The position numbers and the translations under genes were made by a program. From contig CANLND010000023.1 of the NCBI GenBank assembly GCA_947492585.1, positions 1 through 53,437 on the forward strand: DNA of 53,437 nt, given 5' to 3'. The notes beneath the pieces were generated by a model. That model ran no database searches, was not told where the DNA came from, and saw nothing but the letters and a program-made list of their open reading frames with translations. Below are positions 8,259 through 17,366 of the stretch, one piece after another (the stretch's first letter is position 1; each line of letters starts with the position of its first letter). Origin of the DNA: an uncultured Paracoccaceae bacterium (GTDB lineage: Bacteria > Pseudomonadota > Alphaproteobacteria > Rhodobacterales > Rhodobacteraceae).

Positions 8259-9331
8259 GGCATGCGTTTCGCCAGAGGTTGTCGGAAGAGGAGGAAGAAT
8301 CGGTCTTCGTGTCGATGACGGACATGACGGTGAGCTTTTTGTTCATCGTCATGATTTTGCTCGCCTTCTTCGCCACTCAGATTACATCGGGGGAAACAGT
8401 TCCGAAACATATGCTCGAGGAAGCAGAAAGCATCATCGATAAGCGGGATCTTCAGGTCAGTCATCTCCTTGAAGAGTTGGAAAGCTATCGTTCAGGAGGC
8501 CCAGGCATCATCCCCATGTTGCAGGCTGGAAAAGTGCAGCTTGAGGCCAGAGTGCGTGCGCTGGAAGAAGATATCGACGCAATTCATGCGGAGTTGGAAC
8601 TGGCGGATGGGGACACCGCCGTGGCACGTATTTCACTGCTACGAAACGAACTGCAACGCTTACACGCGCTTTTAGCTGCCAGTTCAGATGAGAACTTGAT
8701 CGAAAGATACAATACCGTTGTCTCTTTGCAGCGAGCCAAGATCCTTCACATTTTGCGAGAAAGGATCGTTTCGGCTGATCCCTCGATCGATGTCAGCATT
8801 TCGCGCAACCAGGATGCACTCCAATTCAGAGGTGATGGACTTTTTGCGTCAAATTCAACGACACCATCGCGCCAAGGACGTGCCAAAATGCGGCTCATTG
8901 CCGGTATCCTCCAGGATGTCATAGCTTGTTTCGCTCTGGGAGAACCATCGACACTGGGCAGTACTTGCAACGAAGATATTGGTGTAATCGATGCGTTGCA
9001 GATTGAAGGTCACGCGGACAGTGTTGGAAGTGATAATCACAACATGGACCTGAGTGCCCGGCGCGGTGCGGCAATCTATGGCGAAATGATTGCGGCCAAC
9101 CCGCAGCTGCTGGGGTTTATGAACCTGCGTGCACAGCCCGTGCTTTCAGTGTCAGGCTACGGCGAAGGCCGACCAATTGCGAATGAAGCCCTACCAGGTG
9201 GCCGGGATGCAAACCGGCGTATCGACATTCGTTTCATAATGTTCTCGCCGGTGGATGAAGCTTCGATTCCGTTCGGTCTGGATGATCTGGCGCGCATTCA
9301 AAAACTTCTCCAGGGAGGAGAACTCGAATGA
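8255..9331 (+). CDS. zorB: Zorya ZorB, MotB/OmpA-like peptidoglycan-binding subunit
   Basis: ZorB is the MotB-like partner of ZorA that anchors the motor to peptidoglycan and carries the ion-path aspartate. The 358-residue product starts with an acidic cytoplasmic tip and then a single membrane helix (about 24-42) led by D23 in the motif SMTDMTVSFLFIV, at the position of the essential MotB/ZorB Asp. A helical linker follows (about 50-180). A C-terminal OmpA/MotB domain spans about 248-327 (EGHADSVGSDNHNMDLSARR, VSGYGEGRPIA, DANRRIDIRF). The gene overlaps zorA and zorC by 4 bases each, so it is translationally coupled at both ends. Confidence 0.93.
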   Translation: MRHAFRQRLSEEEEESVFVSMTDMTVSFLFIVMILLAFFATQITSGETVPKHMLEEAESIIDKRDLQVSHLLEELESYRSGGPGIIPMLQAGKVQLEARVRALEEDIDAIHAELELADGDTAVARISLLRNELQRLHALLAASSDENLIERYNTVVSLQRAKILHILRERIVSADPSIDVSISRNQDALQFRGDGLFASNSTTPSRQGRAKMRLIAGILQDVIACFALGEPSTLGSTCNEDIGVIDALQIEGHADSVGSDNHNMDLSARRGAAIYGEMIAANPQLLGFMNLRAQPVLSVSGYGEGRPIANEALPGGRDANRRIDIRFIMFSPVDEASIPFGLDDLARIQKLLQGGELE

Positions 9332-10638
9332 GCCTGGCCGATAGACTTGTCCTCAAACCTGATTTCAGTGTTCGCGTCAAAGATGGAGCCCTGGATAAGG
9401 CCGCAGAACGGATCGCAGAAGCCTTTCCTGGGCTCGAGAAACGTGCGCCAGAGGATGTCCCAATCATTCTTCGTAAAGTCGAGGGGGCGTATACGGCGGG
9501 ACATTGGCAGGGAGTGACGTCCGGCGATGTTGGTATTGCGGTATATGAGCATCTTAGAGACAAGATTGAACTCCCAGAGGAGTTTCGCCATTTCCTGGAT
9601 CAGGAAATGAAGGTTACAACGAACCCGACCCTGATCGATGCCATGTGCCGGGGATACTTTGTGAGTTGGTCAAAACGAGCGGCCAAAACACGTGCTCTTT
9701 CAAATCTATTGCTTGAAAAGGCCTCCGTACTGCCGACACGTTGGAAGACAATATTTGTAAAGCACCCGGCCTTTCTTGATATTGAAGATGGCGCAGAGAA
9801 GATCGCTGCACGAATGGTCGAAGCCACGACACCTTACCAGTGGCTCAAGTCTGAAGGTTTACCTGCCCCTCACGAAGAAGGCTTGATGAGAGAAACCCAT
9901 CTCGCATTTCTCAGGCAAACCCCCATGCCACAGACTGAGATGGTCGTGGACAAGCTTCTGAGATGGGTAACACCGCCAAACTGTCCGAAACTTTTTGACC
10001 CTTGGGCTGCTGAGACTGTAGAAAAAATTCTATCCCCCTGGGTTTCCACCGAGTGCCCTCAGAAGCTCCGCGAATTCAACCTGGAAAGGCTGGTGAATAG
10101 GTTCGGCGACCCTCGGATTGATCGCCCAGCATTTTGGTCCATGGTTGGGCAGCCTTATCGTCGGATCCTGCTGAAATGGTTGGCTCGCAAGAGCATGGAA
10201 GCGATTTTCGATATTGTGACCAGGGCAGAAGGAGGATCGGAACAGGGGCACCAATGGGCAAATCGAAAACGGTTCTGGATGGGGGTCTATGACAAGGGCC
10301 GTATTGATGAAGCGTGGGTCGCACTTGGAAGCAAAGCCGTGCCCCATGCAAAGGAACTTTATGCTCGCACGGGTGATCCATCCTACATGAGCTTTGGCCA
10401 CCAAGGCACTCGAAGTGATACCTGTCTGCTCATGATGAAGATCGGATCGAAGACGGTTGTCGAAGGCTCGCATAGTTTTCGGGTGCATATTTTTCCGACA
10501 CAAACTCGAGCAACTCCTGAGCTTTATCTCAGCAACTACGATCTCGACGATATCTTGCTGCCAGTGGGTCACCAGGATGCCAGAAGGCATGATCCACCCG
10601 GCCATTGGATGCAGTGGGTGCAAAGGCGGGTTTTGTAA
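9328..10638 (+). CDS. zorC: Zorya type I ZorC (EH-signature protein)
   Basis: ZorC is a cytosolic component specific to Zorya type I and carries the EH_Signature domain. With ZorD it is believed to act on invading DNA after activation by the ZorAB motor. The 436-residue protein has no signal peptide or membrane segment. The C-terminal part has the Trp/His/Arg-rich composition usual for this family (GHQWANRKRFWMGVYDKGRI, then SFGHQGTRSDTCLLMMKIGS, then GHWMQWVQR). Recognition rests mainly on size, composition and its invariant place between zorB and the helicase gene zorD. The start overlaps the zorB stop by 4 bases (9328-9331), and the TAA shares one base with the zorD ATG. Confidence 0.88.
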   Translation: MSLADRLVLKPDFSVRVKDGALDKAAERIAEAFPGLEKRAPEDVPIILRKVEGAYTAGHWQGVTSGDVGIAVYEHLRDKIELPEEFRHFLDQEMKVTTNPTLIDAMCRGYFVSWSKRAAKTRALSNLLLEKASVLPTRWKTIFVKHPAFLDIEDGAEKIAARMVEATTPYQWLKSEGLPAPHEEGLMRETHLAFLRQTPMPQTEMVVDKLLRWVTPPNCPKLFDPWAAETVEKILSPWVSTECPQKLREFNLERLVNRFGDPRIDRPAFWSMVGQPYRRILLKWLARKSMEAIFDIVTRAEGGSEQGHQWANRKRFWMGVYDKGRIDEAWVALGSKAVPHAKELYARTGDPSYMSFGHQGTRSDTCLLMMKIGSKTVVEGSHSFRVHIFPTQTRATPELYLSNYDLDDILLPVGHQDARRHDPPGHWMQWVQRRVL

Positions 10639-13600
10639 TGCATGAGTTTCAGTTTGATATTGAAGAAAATGGCCTTCGCGTACGAATTTCACACCAAAAA
10701 GCAGGATTGTTTGCACGCTTTCGGAAACGGGAAGCTGTAGATCTTAAGACACTTGCGGGCACTGAAAGAACACTTGCAATTGCCCTTTCGAGGATCCGAG
10801 CTTTGGATCGTGTCTCCGATCACCATGAACTTTCGGCTGATTACTTGTGGCTGGATCACTGGATGGTGTCACGGCTGGATGAGATGTCGGCTTCTGTGCT
10901 TGGGATACCCCAGAAACTCTCAGGTGTAGTGTTCCATGCGGAAATGCGAGGATCCCTTGGGAGCGAGAGCTTTGCACTGCAGTGGTGGTGGGAGCGTGAC
11001 AAGCGGCAAATTCGGCTCAATCGTACGGGTGCGATAGTAGAAACTGGCGGCGTTTTCATGCGATTGCCTGTGCAGATCTATGACGCAATCATCTTGTCTG
11101 AAGCCTTCGACAGCGGCAGACCTCTTCCAGAACATTGGCGCGCTCTTTCGGAATTTCGCGCGGCATTGGGTGATCTTGAGGATCACGGGTTAACGCGGCC
11201 AGAACGTTATCTGGAAAAAGTGGAAATCGTCCCGTGTGATAAGGTGGGGTTGGCTGTCGATCCTGAGGATCCATTGGGGTTTGCGCCGTTACCCTTTGTA
11301 TCTCAACAAATCCGGCAAGGAGAAATGGCGTCGGAGGTTTCCGCCGCGCTCCAGGGCAATGAGCTTTCTGCCTTCAAAGACGTTTCCAACCGCCGAGGTG
11401 CTCAACCAGCATATCGGGTAGGAGAGAACAGGTTCCTGATCCTGGACAAGTCTGTTGTGCCGGTTATCGATGTGATTTCGCGTCACGCGCGAGGAACAGA
11501 CCAGGAGAAGAGAAATTTCCTCGAAAATGCGGATCGCTTAGTTGCAGAAGCAATTGAGCAAGCTTTGATAGATGAGGGTCGGCTGAACGAACTGATGCCC
11601 TCCGCCGATCTGGTAGATGCGGTTGAAACAGAGTTCGAAAAAGCGTGGGCTGAAACGCGGGAGTGGACTGATCGCGTTATCGAGATCAGGAAGTGGAGCA
11701 AACCCGAGATCGAAATTCTTGAAGGATCCGGCACGTCATGGTTGCCTGATGACATTGACGCTGTCGTTGGTGAGATCCTGGGTACCATTCCAGAAGAGGA
11801 TCTGGATACGGTTTTGAAGACACTCCTTGCTGCGCAGGAAAATGGGGATCTGGAGGTCCTGCTTGAACAAGGAGTTCTTCCTGTCACGGAATTGGTTATC
11901 CAGGCAGTGAGACGGCGTCTGGAGTTGTATCTCAATCGAACCAACCAGGATCAGGCAGAAGAAGGCGAGGTCACGGCCATTTTGCCGGTGACGCATGACA
12001 ATTTCTGGGAACTCGAATTTCGCGAAAGGTTACACGACAGGCCATCAGCAACGGAGCAAGAGTTGCCCAGTTCGCTAAAGACATCTTTGCACGCGCATCA
12101 GAGAAACGCCTTTGATTGGCAAGTATCTGCATGGGAGGCCGGTCTCCCTGGAATCCTGAATGCTGATGAACAAGGCCTTGGAAAGACCGTTCAAACGCTT
12201 TCTTTTCTGGCTTGGTTGAATGAGCGGATGACGAAAGAGGAGTTGCCCACCAAACCGTTTCTCATTGTCGCTCCCACATCCTTGCTAAGGAATTGGGAAG
12301 ATGAAACCAGGAAGCACCTTATGCCGGGTATTTTCGATGAGCCGGTTCGTCTCTATGGCCGCGAACTCAAGGCGTGGCGCGTTCAGGGTGAACGGGGAAG
12401 AGACATTCAGGATGGTCGCGCGAAACTTGACCTCTCCAGTCTTATTGATTGCTCCGAGCCGCGTCTTGTAATTACCACATACCAAACTTTGGCAAATTAC
12501 GCGGTGACCTTTGCCCAAACTCCTTTCGAAGTCGCCGTGTTTGATGAAATCCAGAATCTCAAGAACCCATCAACGCTGCGTTCGAATGCGGCGAAGGCTG
12601 TCAACGCTGACTTTCGAATTGGTTTGACAGGAACTCCCGTTGAGAACGCTACCCGCGACATTTGGGCTATTATGGATCAGTTGTTTCCCGGGGCTCTGGG
12701 TGCGCTCAACGATTTTCGTAGCGCCTTTGACATTCCAAAGCAGGGTAACATGCGAGAGTTGCACCGTGCCGTGTTCTCGTCGATCAACGGGTACCCGGCG
12801 TTGGGCATTCGACGCACAAAAGAGAAAGCCGCATCGGATCTGCCACCCAAAGTGAGGGTGCTGCATCCACGCATCATGCCCGAGATCCAAGCGCTCAGAT
12901 ATGATGAGGCTCGTAAACCCGGGCAATCCCTGTTTGGCCTCCTGCACCACATCAGGAGAACATCCTTGCATCCTGGTTTGTTGGAAGGTGAAGCGCCTGA
13001 AACTTTTGTCGATGCTTCAGCCCGTATTGAGGCGGCCATGGATGTACTTCGAGCGATCCAGGTAAAGGGGGAAAAGGCGCTCGTGTTTGTCGAGAACAGA
13101 GATGTTCAAGCCTGGTTTGCTGAGCTGGTCAAAATCGAATTCGGGTTGCCACGCCTTGACATCATCAATGGGTCAACACCGGTGTCATATCGAAAGGAAA
13201 TCACAGATCATTTTCAACGCCATATGCAGCATGATGAAGGTTTCGATGTCCTGGTGTTGGGGCCGCGTGCGGCAGGTACGGGGTTGACCCTGACAGCGGC
13301 AAACCACGTGATCCATTTGACTCGCTGGTGGAACCCCGCGGTCGAAGAACAATGCAACGACCGAACTCACCGCATTGGACAGACCCGCCCGGTTACTGTG
13401 CATATCCCCTTGGCTATACACCCGCGCCTCCAGCGCGGTTCTTTTGATTGCCTGTTGCAAAACTTGATGAAGAACAAAAGATCCCTGGCAGACAGCGTTC
13501 TATGGCCTCCTGAAAGTGATGAAAGTGAGATCCGCGCGCTTTACGACGCAATCGTTTCCGCTGAGGAGGAGAATGGTCTCCCCGCTGGTGACGGGCTCGT

Positions 13601-13853
13601 ACTGTCCGGTCGTCCAGACTTGGAGACGCAGGAGCTTGGTGAAAATATGCTGCGGGTGGGTCTAAAGGGGGGAGGAGCCTCGGTTGTAGTAGCCCTGGAT
13701 GGTGCAGACCTTCAGCGGGGTATCTTAAGGCCAGAGACTGATGCTGCGGCAATCGTCCTTTCTGGCTTCGACAATCTTCCTGAAGGCACGAATGTTCCAA
13801 CGTCAATTCTGGGTGGGTCAGCACTCTGGCCAGAGTTCGTATTGCCGGATTGA
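10638..13853 (+). CDS. zorD: Zorya type I ZorD, SNF2-type helicase/nuclease
   Basis: ZorD is the large ATPase effector of type I Zorya, a Swi2/Snf2-family DNA translocase reported to have nuclease activity in its C-terminal region. With ATG 10638 (overlapping the zorC TAA by one base) it has 1071 residues. A GTG-type start at 10605 would add 11. Residues 1-480 form the N-terminal region typical of ZorD and long Snf2 proteins. The helicase core follows: Walker A in DEQGLGKTVQT (about 510-520), motif Ia LIVAPTSLLRNW, DEIQ box VFDEIQNLKNP (about 634), motif III LTGTPVEN, and motif VI NDRTHRIGQTRPV (about 907-915). All motifs are intact, so the protein should be active. It is the last gene of the operon and converges with the minus-strand gene at 13950. 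Confidence 0.93.
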   Translation: MHEFQFDIEENGLRVRISHQKAGLFARFRKREAVDLKTLAGTERTLAIALSRIRALDRVSDHHELSADYLWLDHWMVSRLDEMSASVLGIPQKLSGVVFHAEMRGSLGSESFALQWWWERDKRQIRLNRTGAIVETGGVFMRLPVQIYDAIILSEAFDSGRPLPEHWRALSEFRAALGDLEDHGLTRPERYLEKVEIVPCDKVGLAVDPEDPLGFAPLPFVSQQIRQGEMASEVSAALQGNELSAFKDVSNRRGAQPAYRVGENRFLILDKSVVPVIDVISRHARGTDQEKRNFLENADRLVAEAIEQALIDEGRLNELMPSADLVDAVETEFEKAWAETREWTDRVIEIRKWSKPEIEILEGSGTSWLPDDIDAVVGEILGTIPEEDLDTVLKTLLAAQENGDLEVLLEQGVLPVTELVIQAVRRRLELYLNRTNQDQAEEGEVTAILPVTHDNFWELEFRERLHDRPSATEQELPSSLKTSLHAHQRNAFDWQVSAWEAGLPGILNADEQGLGKTVQTLSFLAWLNERMTKEELPTKPFLIVAPTSLLRNWEDETRKHLMPGIFDEPVRLYGRELKAWRVQGERGRDIQDGRAKLDLSSLIDCSEPRLVITTYQTLANYAVTFAQTPFEVAVFDEIQNLKNPSTLRSNAAKAVNADFRIGLTGTPVENATRDIWAIMDQLFPGALGALNDFRSAFDIPKQGNMRELHRAVFSSINGYPALGIRRTKEKAASDLPPKVRVLHPRIMPEIQALRYDEARKPGQSLFGLLHHIRRTSLHPGLLEGEAPETFVDASARIEAAMDVLRAIQVKGEKALVFVENRDVQAWFAELVKIEFGLPRLDIINGSTPVSYRKEITDHFQRHMQHDEGFDVLVLGPRAAGTGLTLTAANHVIHLTRWWNPAVEEQCNDRTHRIGQTRPVTVHIPLAIHPRLQRGSFDCLLQNLMKNKRSLADSVLWPPESDESEIRALYDAIVSAEEENGLPAGDGLVLSGRPDLETQELGENMLRVGLKGGGASVVVALDGADLQRGILRPETDAAAIVLSGFDNLPEGTNVPTSILGGSALWPEFVLPD

Positions 13854-13949
13854 TGATTTGAAGTCAGTTGCTTTCCTTCCGCTCGTCCTTTCGGATCGAC
13901 ACGAATTCTCGTGGATCCGAAAGGTAAGGCGGCTCTGGACACTATCTCT

Positions 13950-15515
13950 TCAACTTGCGGCTTCGAATATAGGATCTTCACCCTCGCCAAATGGCAGTTG
14001 GACGTCCAGTACGTTGGAGGACGTCGAAGGTGTATACAAATCTGCCGACCGGTAGGCCTCAAGCACCCTGGAAAGACGCTTGTTATTTCTCCAGTATTCC
14101 TGTGTGTCTTCGTGTTTCTTGGTTGCCATGTGCTCCGAATGCAGACGATCGGCAATCGTTTCATTCTCCTGATTGAACAAGGGTTGGTTATTCGGTTTTT
14201 CGAGGCTTGCAAGCAGTTCCATGATTTCCTTGATCTGGGCTGAGTTGAGGATCTGACGAGCTTTGGTACTCAGGTTTTTCTGGATTTCTCGAGCGGTTGG
14301 CTCTTTGCCGGTTCTTTCGCGGTGACGCTCCCGCCGCTCAGCTACAATACGAACCGGGTCTGACCAACCGGTGTCGTATTCACGGATCATCACCAATGCG
14401 CATTCCATGTGGTACTCTGCATAGCGCGTAGCGATCCGTGCCGTTTCAATGTCGATTTCCTTCTGCGATCTTCCGAGCAGGAAGTGAATGACCACCAAAT
14501 ACGACAGGACGGAAAAACCAATCCGGCGAATGAAGGATCCTGGCAGGAGGCTATTGCTCCAAGTAGGGCGAAGCTCCTGCCACCACGCTTCAATGAAAGG
14601 CAGTGTCTCAGGGGCCAGCGTATAGTCGCCGCAGGAGTTCTTCTGCGCACAAAGTGCATGCCACATTTCACGAAGGCCTTCCTGTTCTATTTTGTTCTTT
14701 TCTCCCTGGAAGAAAAGAAAATGATCGAACATATCGGTGTCGGTCCGATTTTCAGCTATGACATAGTTGAAACGCTGACAAAGGCCGTCGAGCATGCTCG
14801 GGAGATCAATGTTCATCTTCCACGTTTCGCGTACTGTTAGGCCCAGAAATGTGAAGTGCGGGTCGGTAACGGTGAGCTTGTTTTCCTCACTCTTTAGCCT
14901 GTTGGCGATTTCCTCATGAGAGTACGCGTCGAGAATCCATGGTTTGATCCGCGCGTAATTTGAATGAGTTAGAACCAATTTGAAGAATTGGCCCACCTCG
15001 TCCTGAAACCAATAGGACCCGTTGTTATTTTTCAGGTCGATGATCCATTGCGCGTCGCTGCTGTATTTCGGGAACATCCGAACCGGGGTGGTCTGGTCTT
15101 CACCCAACAGAGTGTCCTTGACCCGGTTTGTGGCCAGGGTTTTGGAACTTGCAGAAGAAGCCATGGCGATAGTCCAGAGGATCGGACGATGTGGCTTCAT
15201 TCCTGGGATCACCAACGAGGCACCATTCTGTGTCAGCCAAGAGGACGCGATCATGATCAACTGAAACAAGGGTAGGGCGTAGCTGGTGTCTGTGGTGTCG
15301 AAGTGCTTTAGCATGCGTTGGATGTAGGAGCCACGAGGCACAAGTGGCCGGATGTCCAGTGCTTCCGGGCGTTCCTTGACCGTGAGCATGGCGACAAGGT
15401 CGCATTTCTCCTTTTCGGTCAAGGCTCGTTTGCTCTTGCCTTCCTTTATCCGAAGATCGGAGAACAGGCTCGGCTTGGTCTTACGGCTTGTTGGGGTCTT
15501 GGATTTCTGTTCCAT
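13950..15515 (-). CDS. DUF3987-like (YfjI-type) mobile-element protein
   Basis: This 521-residue protein (ATG 15515 preceded by AAAGG; a GTG at 15521 is also possible) resembles DUF3987/YfjI proteins of phages and genomic islands, which are P-loop ATPases related to primase-helicases. A hydrophobic helix region (about 80-105) precedes a P-loop-like segment AMASSASSKT (117-126), in which the usual Gly residues are replaced. A Walker-B-like WFQDEVG (169-175) follows. The C-terminal half contains a helical domain with an Arg-rich stretch (IVAERRERHRERTG) and a weak HTH-like region. Such genes often sit in replication modules of integrative elements. The iteron-like repeats just upstream (15622-15773) fit that idea. 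The family call is from pattern memory and is moderate. Confidence 0.6.
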   Translation of the reverse strand: MEQKSKTPTSRKTKPSLFSDLRIKEGKSKRALTEKEKCDLVAMLTVKERPEALDIRPLVPRGSYIQRMLKHFDTTDTSYALPLFQLIMIASSWLTQNGASLVIPGMKPHRPILWTIAMASSASSKTLATNRVKDTLLGEDQTTPVRMFPKYSSDAQWIIDLKNNNGSYWFQDEVGQFFKLVLTHSNYARIKPWILDAYSHEEIANRLKSEENKLTVTDPHFTFLGLTVRETWKMNIDLPSMLDGLCQRFNYVIAENRTDTDMFDHFLFFQGEKNKIEQEGLREMWHALCAQKNSCGDYTLAPETLPFIEAWWQELRPTWSNSLLPGSFIRRIGFSVLSYLVVIHFLLGRSQKEIDIETARIATRYAEYHMECALVMIREYDTGWSDPVRIVAERRERHRERTGKEPTAREIQKNLSTKARQILNSAQIKEIMELLASLEKPNNQPLFNQENETIADRLHSEHMATKKHEDTQEYWRNNKRLSRVLEAYRSADLYTPSTSSNVLDVQLPFGEGEDPIFEAAS

Positions 15516-15621
15516 CTGCACGCCTTTCTACTTTTTTGCGTGCACGGGAGGTGTTGTCATGAACCCTGATCAGCTAACTGGGTTTGATAGGCTGTCGAAC
15601 TCCGGAAAACGCCAGCGGGTG

Positions 15622-15773
15622 CCGACAGCCGACACTATCTGCAAGTGACTGTTATTAAGTTGAAAAACGTCCATTCGCATTGCCGACAAACCGCCGACAA
15701 AATCTGTTGAACGAGATGTGGGCAAGAAGTTCCAACTTTTTTCTTTTCGATCCAAATCATTGAGCCACCGACA
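15622..15773 (+). repeat. Iteron-like CCGACA direct repeats
   Basis: Five same-orientation copies of CCGACA occur at 15622-15627, 15629-15634, 15683-15688, 15694-15699 and 15768-15773. The first two pairs sit in longer similar blocks: GCCGACA, a second CCGACA, then ATCTG. A/T-rich DNA follows (15730-15760). They fill the 330-base gap between the divergent DUF3987-like gene and hsdM; no gene is seen in this gap. They could be replication iterons or an operator array controlling either gene. Confidence 0.5.
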
Positions 15774-15845
15774 AAAATCGGCCAAAACTCATCGCAAGTT
15801 GTTCCGCCTCCTGGGCAGACCAGAAAGAATTTTCAAGGACAGATC

Positions 15846-17366
15846 ATGAGCATCGAAAAGACGTTATTTGCCGCCGCTGACAAGATGCGCGGCTCAATGG
15901 ATGCCGGCGAGTACAAACACATAGCCCTGGGTCTGCTGTTCCTGCGCCACGTCTCGATGTCCTTTGAGCGCCTGCACCATCAACTCTCCAAGGAGGAATA
16001 TTCCGACCCGGAGGATCCGGATGAATACCTGGCGGAGAGCATTTTTTGGGTGCCTGAAAAGGCGCGATGGTCGACGCTGGCCAAGCAATCCAAGGACCCC
16101 AGGATCGGCATCATGGTCGATGACGCCATGCGCGCGATCGAGGCCGACAATGAAACCCTCAAGGGGGCGCTGCCCAAGGTCTTTGGCAAAGAAAGCATCG
16201 ACCGCACGATGCTCACCGGCCTGATCGACCTGTTTACCAACCTCAAGATGGAAGGCAGCAAGGCGGATTTCGACCTGATCGGTCGCATCTATGAATACTG
16301 CATCGGTGAATTCGCCAGTTCTGAGGGAAAGCGCGGCGGTGAATTCTACACCCCCAAGTCCATTGTCGACACGCTGATCGAGATGATTGAGCCCACCAAG
16401 GGCCGTGTCTATGACCCATGCTGCGGAACTGGTGGCTTCTTCGTTCAGTCCGAAAAGTTCATTGATGCCCACTCAGGCCAGCGCAATGACATCGCCATCT
16501 ACGGGCAGGAGCGCAACCACACCACCTTTGGCCTCGCGCGCATGAACCTGGCGATCCGGGGTATCTTTGGCGACATCCGCTGGAACTCCGAGGGCACCCT
16601 GGTCAAGGACGCCTTTGCGGACGAACGGTTCGACTATGTCCTGGCAAATCCGCCGTTCAACATTTCAGACTGGTCGGGCGAGTTGCTGCGCGAGGATCAG
16701 CGCTGGAAGTTTGGTGCGCCGCCGGTGGGCAATGCCAACTTTGCCTGGATCCAGCATATCCATCACCACCTTTCGGCATCCGGCATTGGCGGGGTGGTCA
16801 TGGCCAATGGCTCCATGTCTTCAATGTCGAGCGGGGAAGGCGACATCCGCAGGGCACTGGTCGAAGGCGACGCGGTGGATGCCATGGTGGCGCTGCCAGG
16901 ACAGCTGTTCTACGGCACCCAGATCCCTGCCTGCCTGTGGATCATGGCCAAGGACAAATCCAACGGCATTGCGAAGGATGCCAAGCTGCGCGACCGGCGG
17001 GGTGAGGTGCTGTTCATCGACGCCCGCAAGATGGGAGCGCTGGTGCCGGGCAGCCGCAAGCAGAAAGAACTGTCGGAGGACGAGATCGCCCGCATCGCCA
17101 CGGCCTATCACGCCTGGCGGGGGGAGCCGGACGCAGGCGAGTATGAAAACGTTCCGGGTTTCTGCAGATCTGCGGAAAAGGAGGAGATCGCCAAGCACAA
17201 CTTCGTCCTGACGCCAGGCCGCTATGTGGGGTCAGGGGCCGTTGAGGACGACGACGAACCTTTTGAGGAGAAATTCACCCGCCTGATGGGGGAGTTGCGC
17301 GCCCAGTTTGTCGAGGGGCGGCGGCTGGAAAAGGAGATCGAGGATCGACTGGGGGCTTTGGGATGA
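15846..17366 (+). CDS. hsdM: Type I restriction-modification methyltransferase HsdM
   Basis: HsdM is the N6-adenine methyltransferase subunit of a type I restriction-modification complex. With HsdS it methylates the recognition site using S-adenosylmethionine. The 506-residue protein shows the N-terminal HsdM helical domain (residues 1-140), then the catalytic domain with the SAM motif DPCCGTGGFF (from about residue 190) and the catalytic NPPF (268-271). It also has the family signature GGEFYTPKSIVDTL between the two domains. Length is normal. It is the first gene of a tightly coupled operon: hsdS starts within its stop region (ATGA, 17363-17366). The promoter should lie in 15522-15845. Confidence 0.96.
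   Translation: MSIEKTLFAAADKMRGSMDAGEYKHIALGLLFLRHVSMSFERLHHQLSKEEYSDPEDPDEYLAESIFWVPEKARWSTLAKQSKDPRIGIMVDDAMRAIEADNETLKGALPKVFGKESIDRTMLTGLIDLFTNLKMEGSKADFDLIGRIYEYCIGEFASSEGKRGGEFYTPKSIVDTLIEMIEPTKGRVYDPCCGTGGFFVQSEKFIDAHSGQRNDIAIYGQERNHTTFGLARMNLAIRGIFGDIRWNSEGTLVKDAFADERFDYVLANPPFNISDWSGELLREDQRWKFGAPPVGNANFAWIQHIHHHLSASGIGGVVMANGSMSSMSSGEGDIRRALVEGDAVDAMVALPGQLFYGTQIPACLWIMAKDKSNGIAKDAKLRDRRGEVLFIDARKMGALVPGSRKQKELSEDEIARIATAYHAWRGEPDAGEYENVPGFCRSAEKEEIAKHNFVLTPGRYVGSGAVEDDDEPFEEKFTRLMGELRAQFVEGRRLEKEIEDRLGALG

Noticed and set aside
15522-15845. CRISPR-like array in the CCGACA repeats
   Set aside because: The repeats are only six bases in their exact core and irregularly spaced, with no spacers of constant length and no cas genes nearby.
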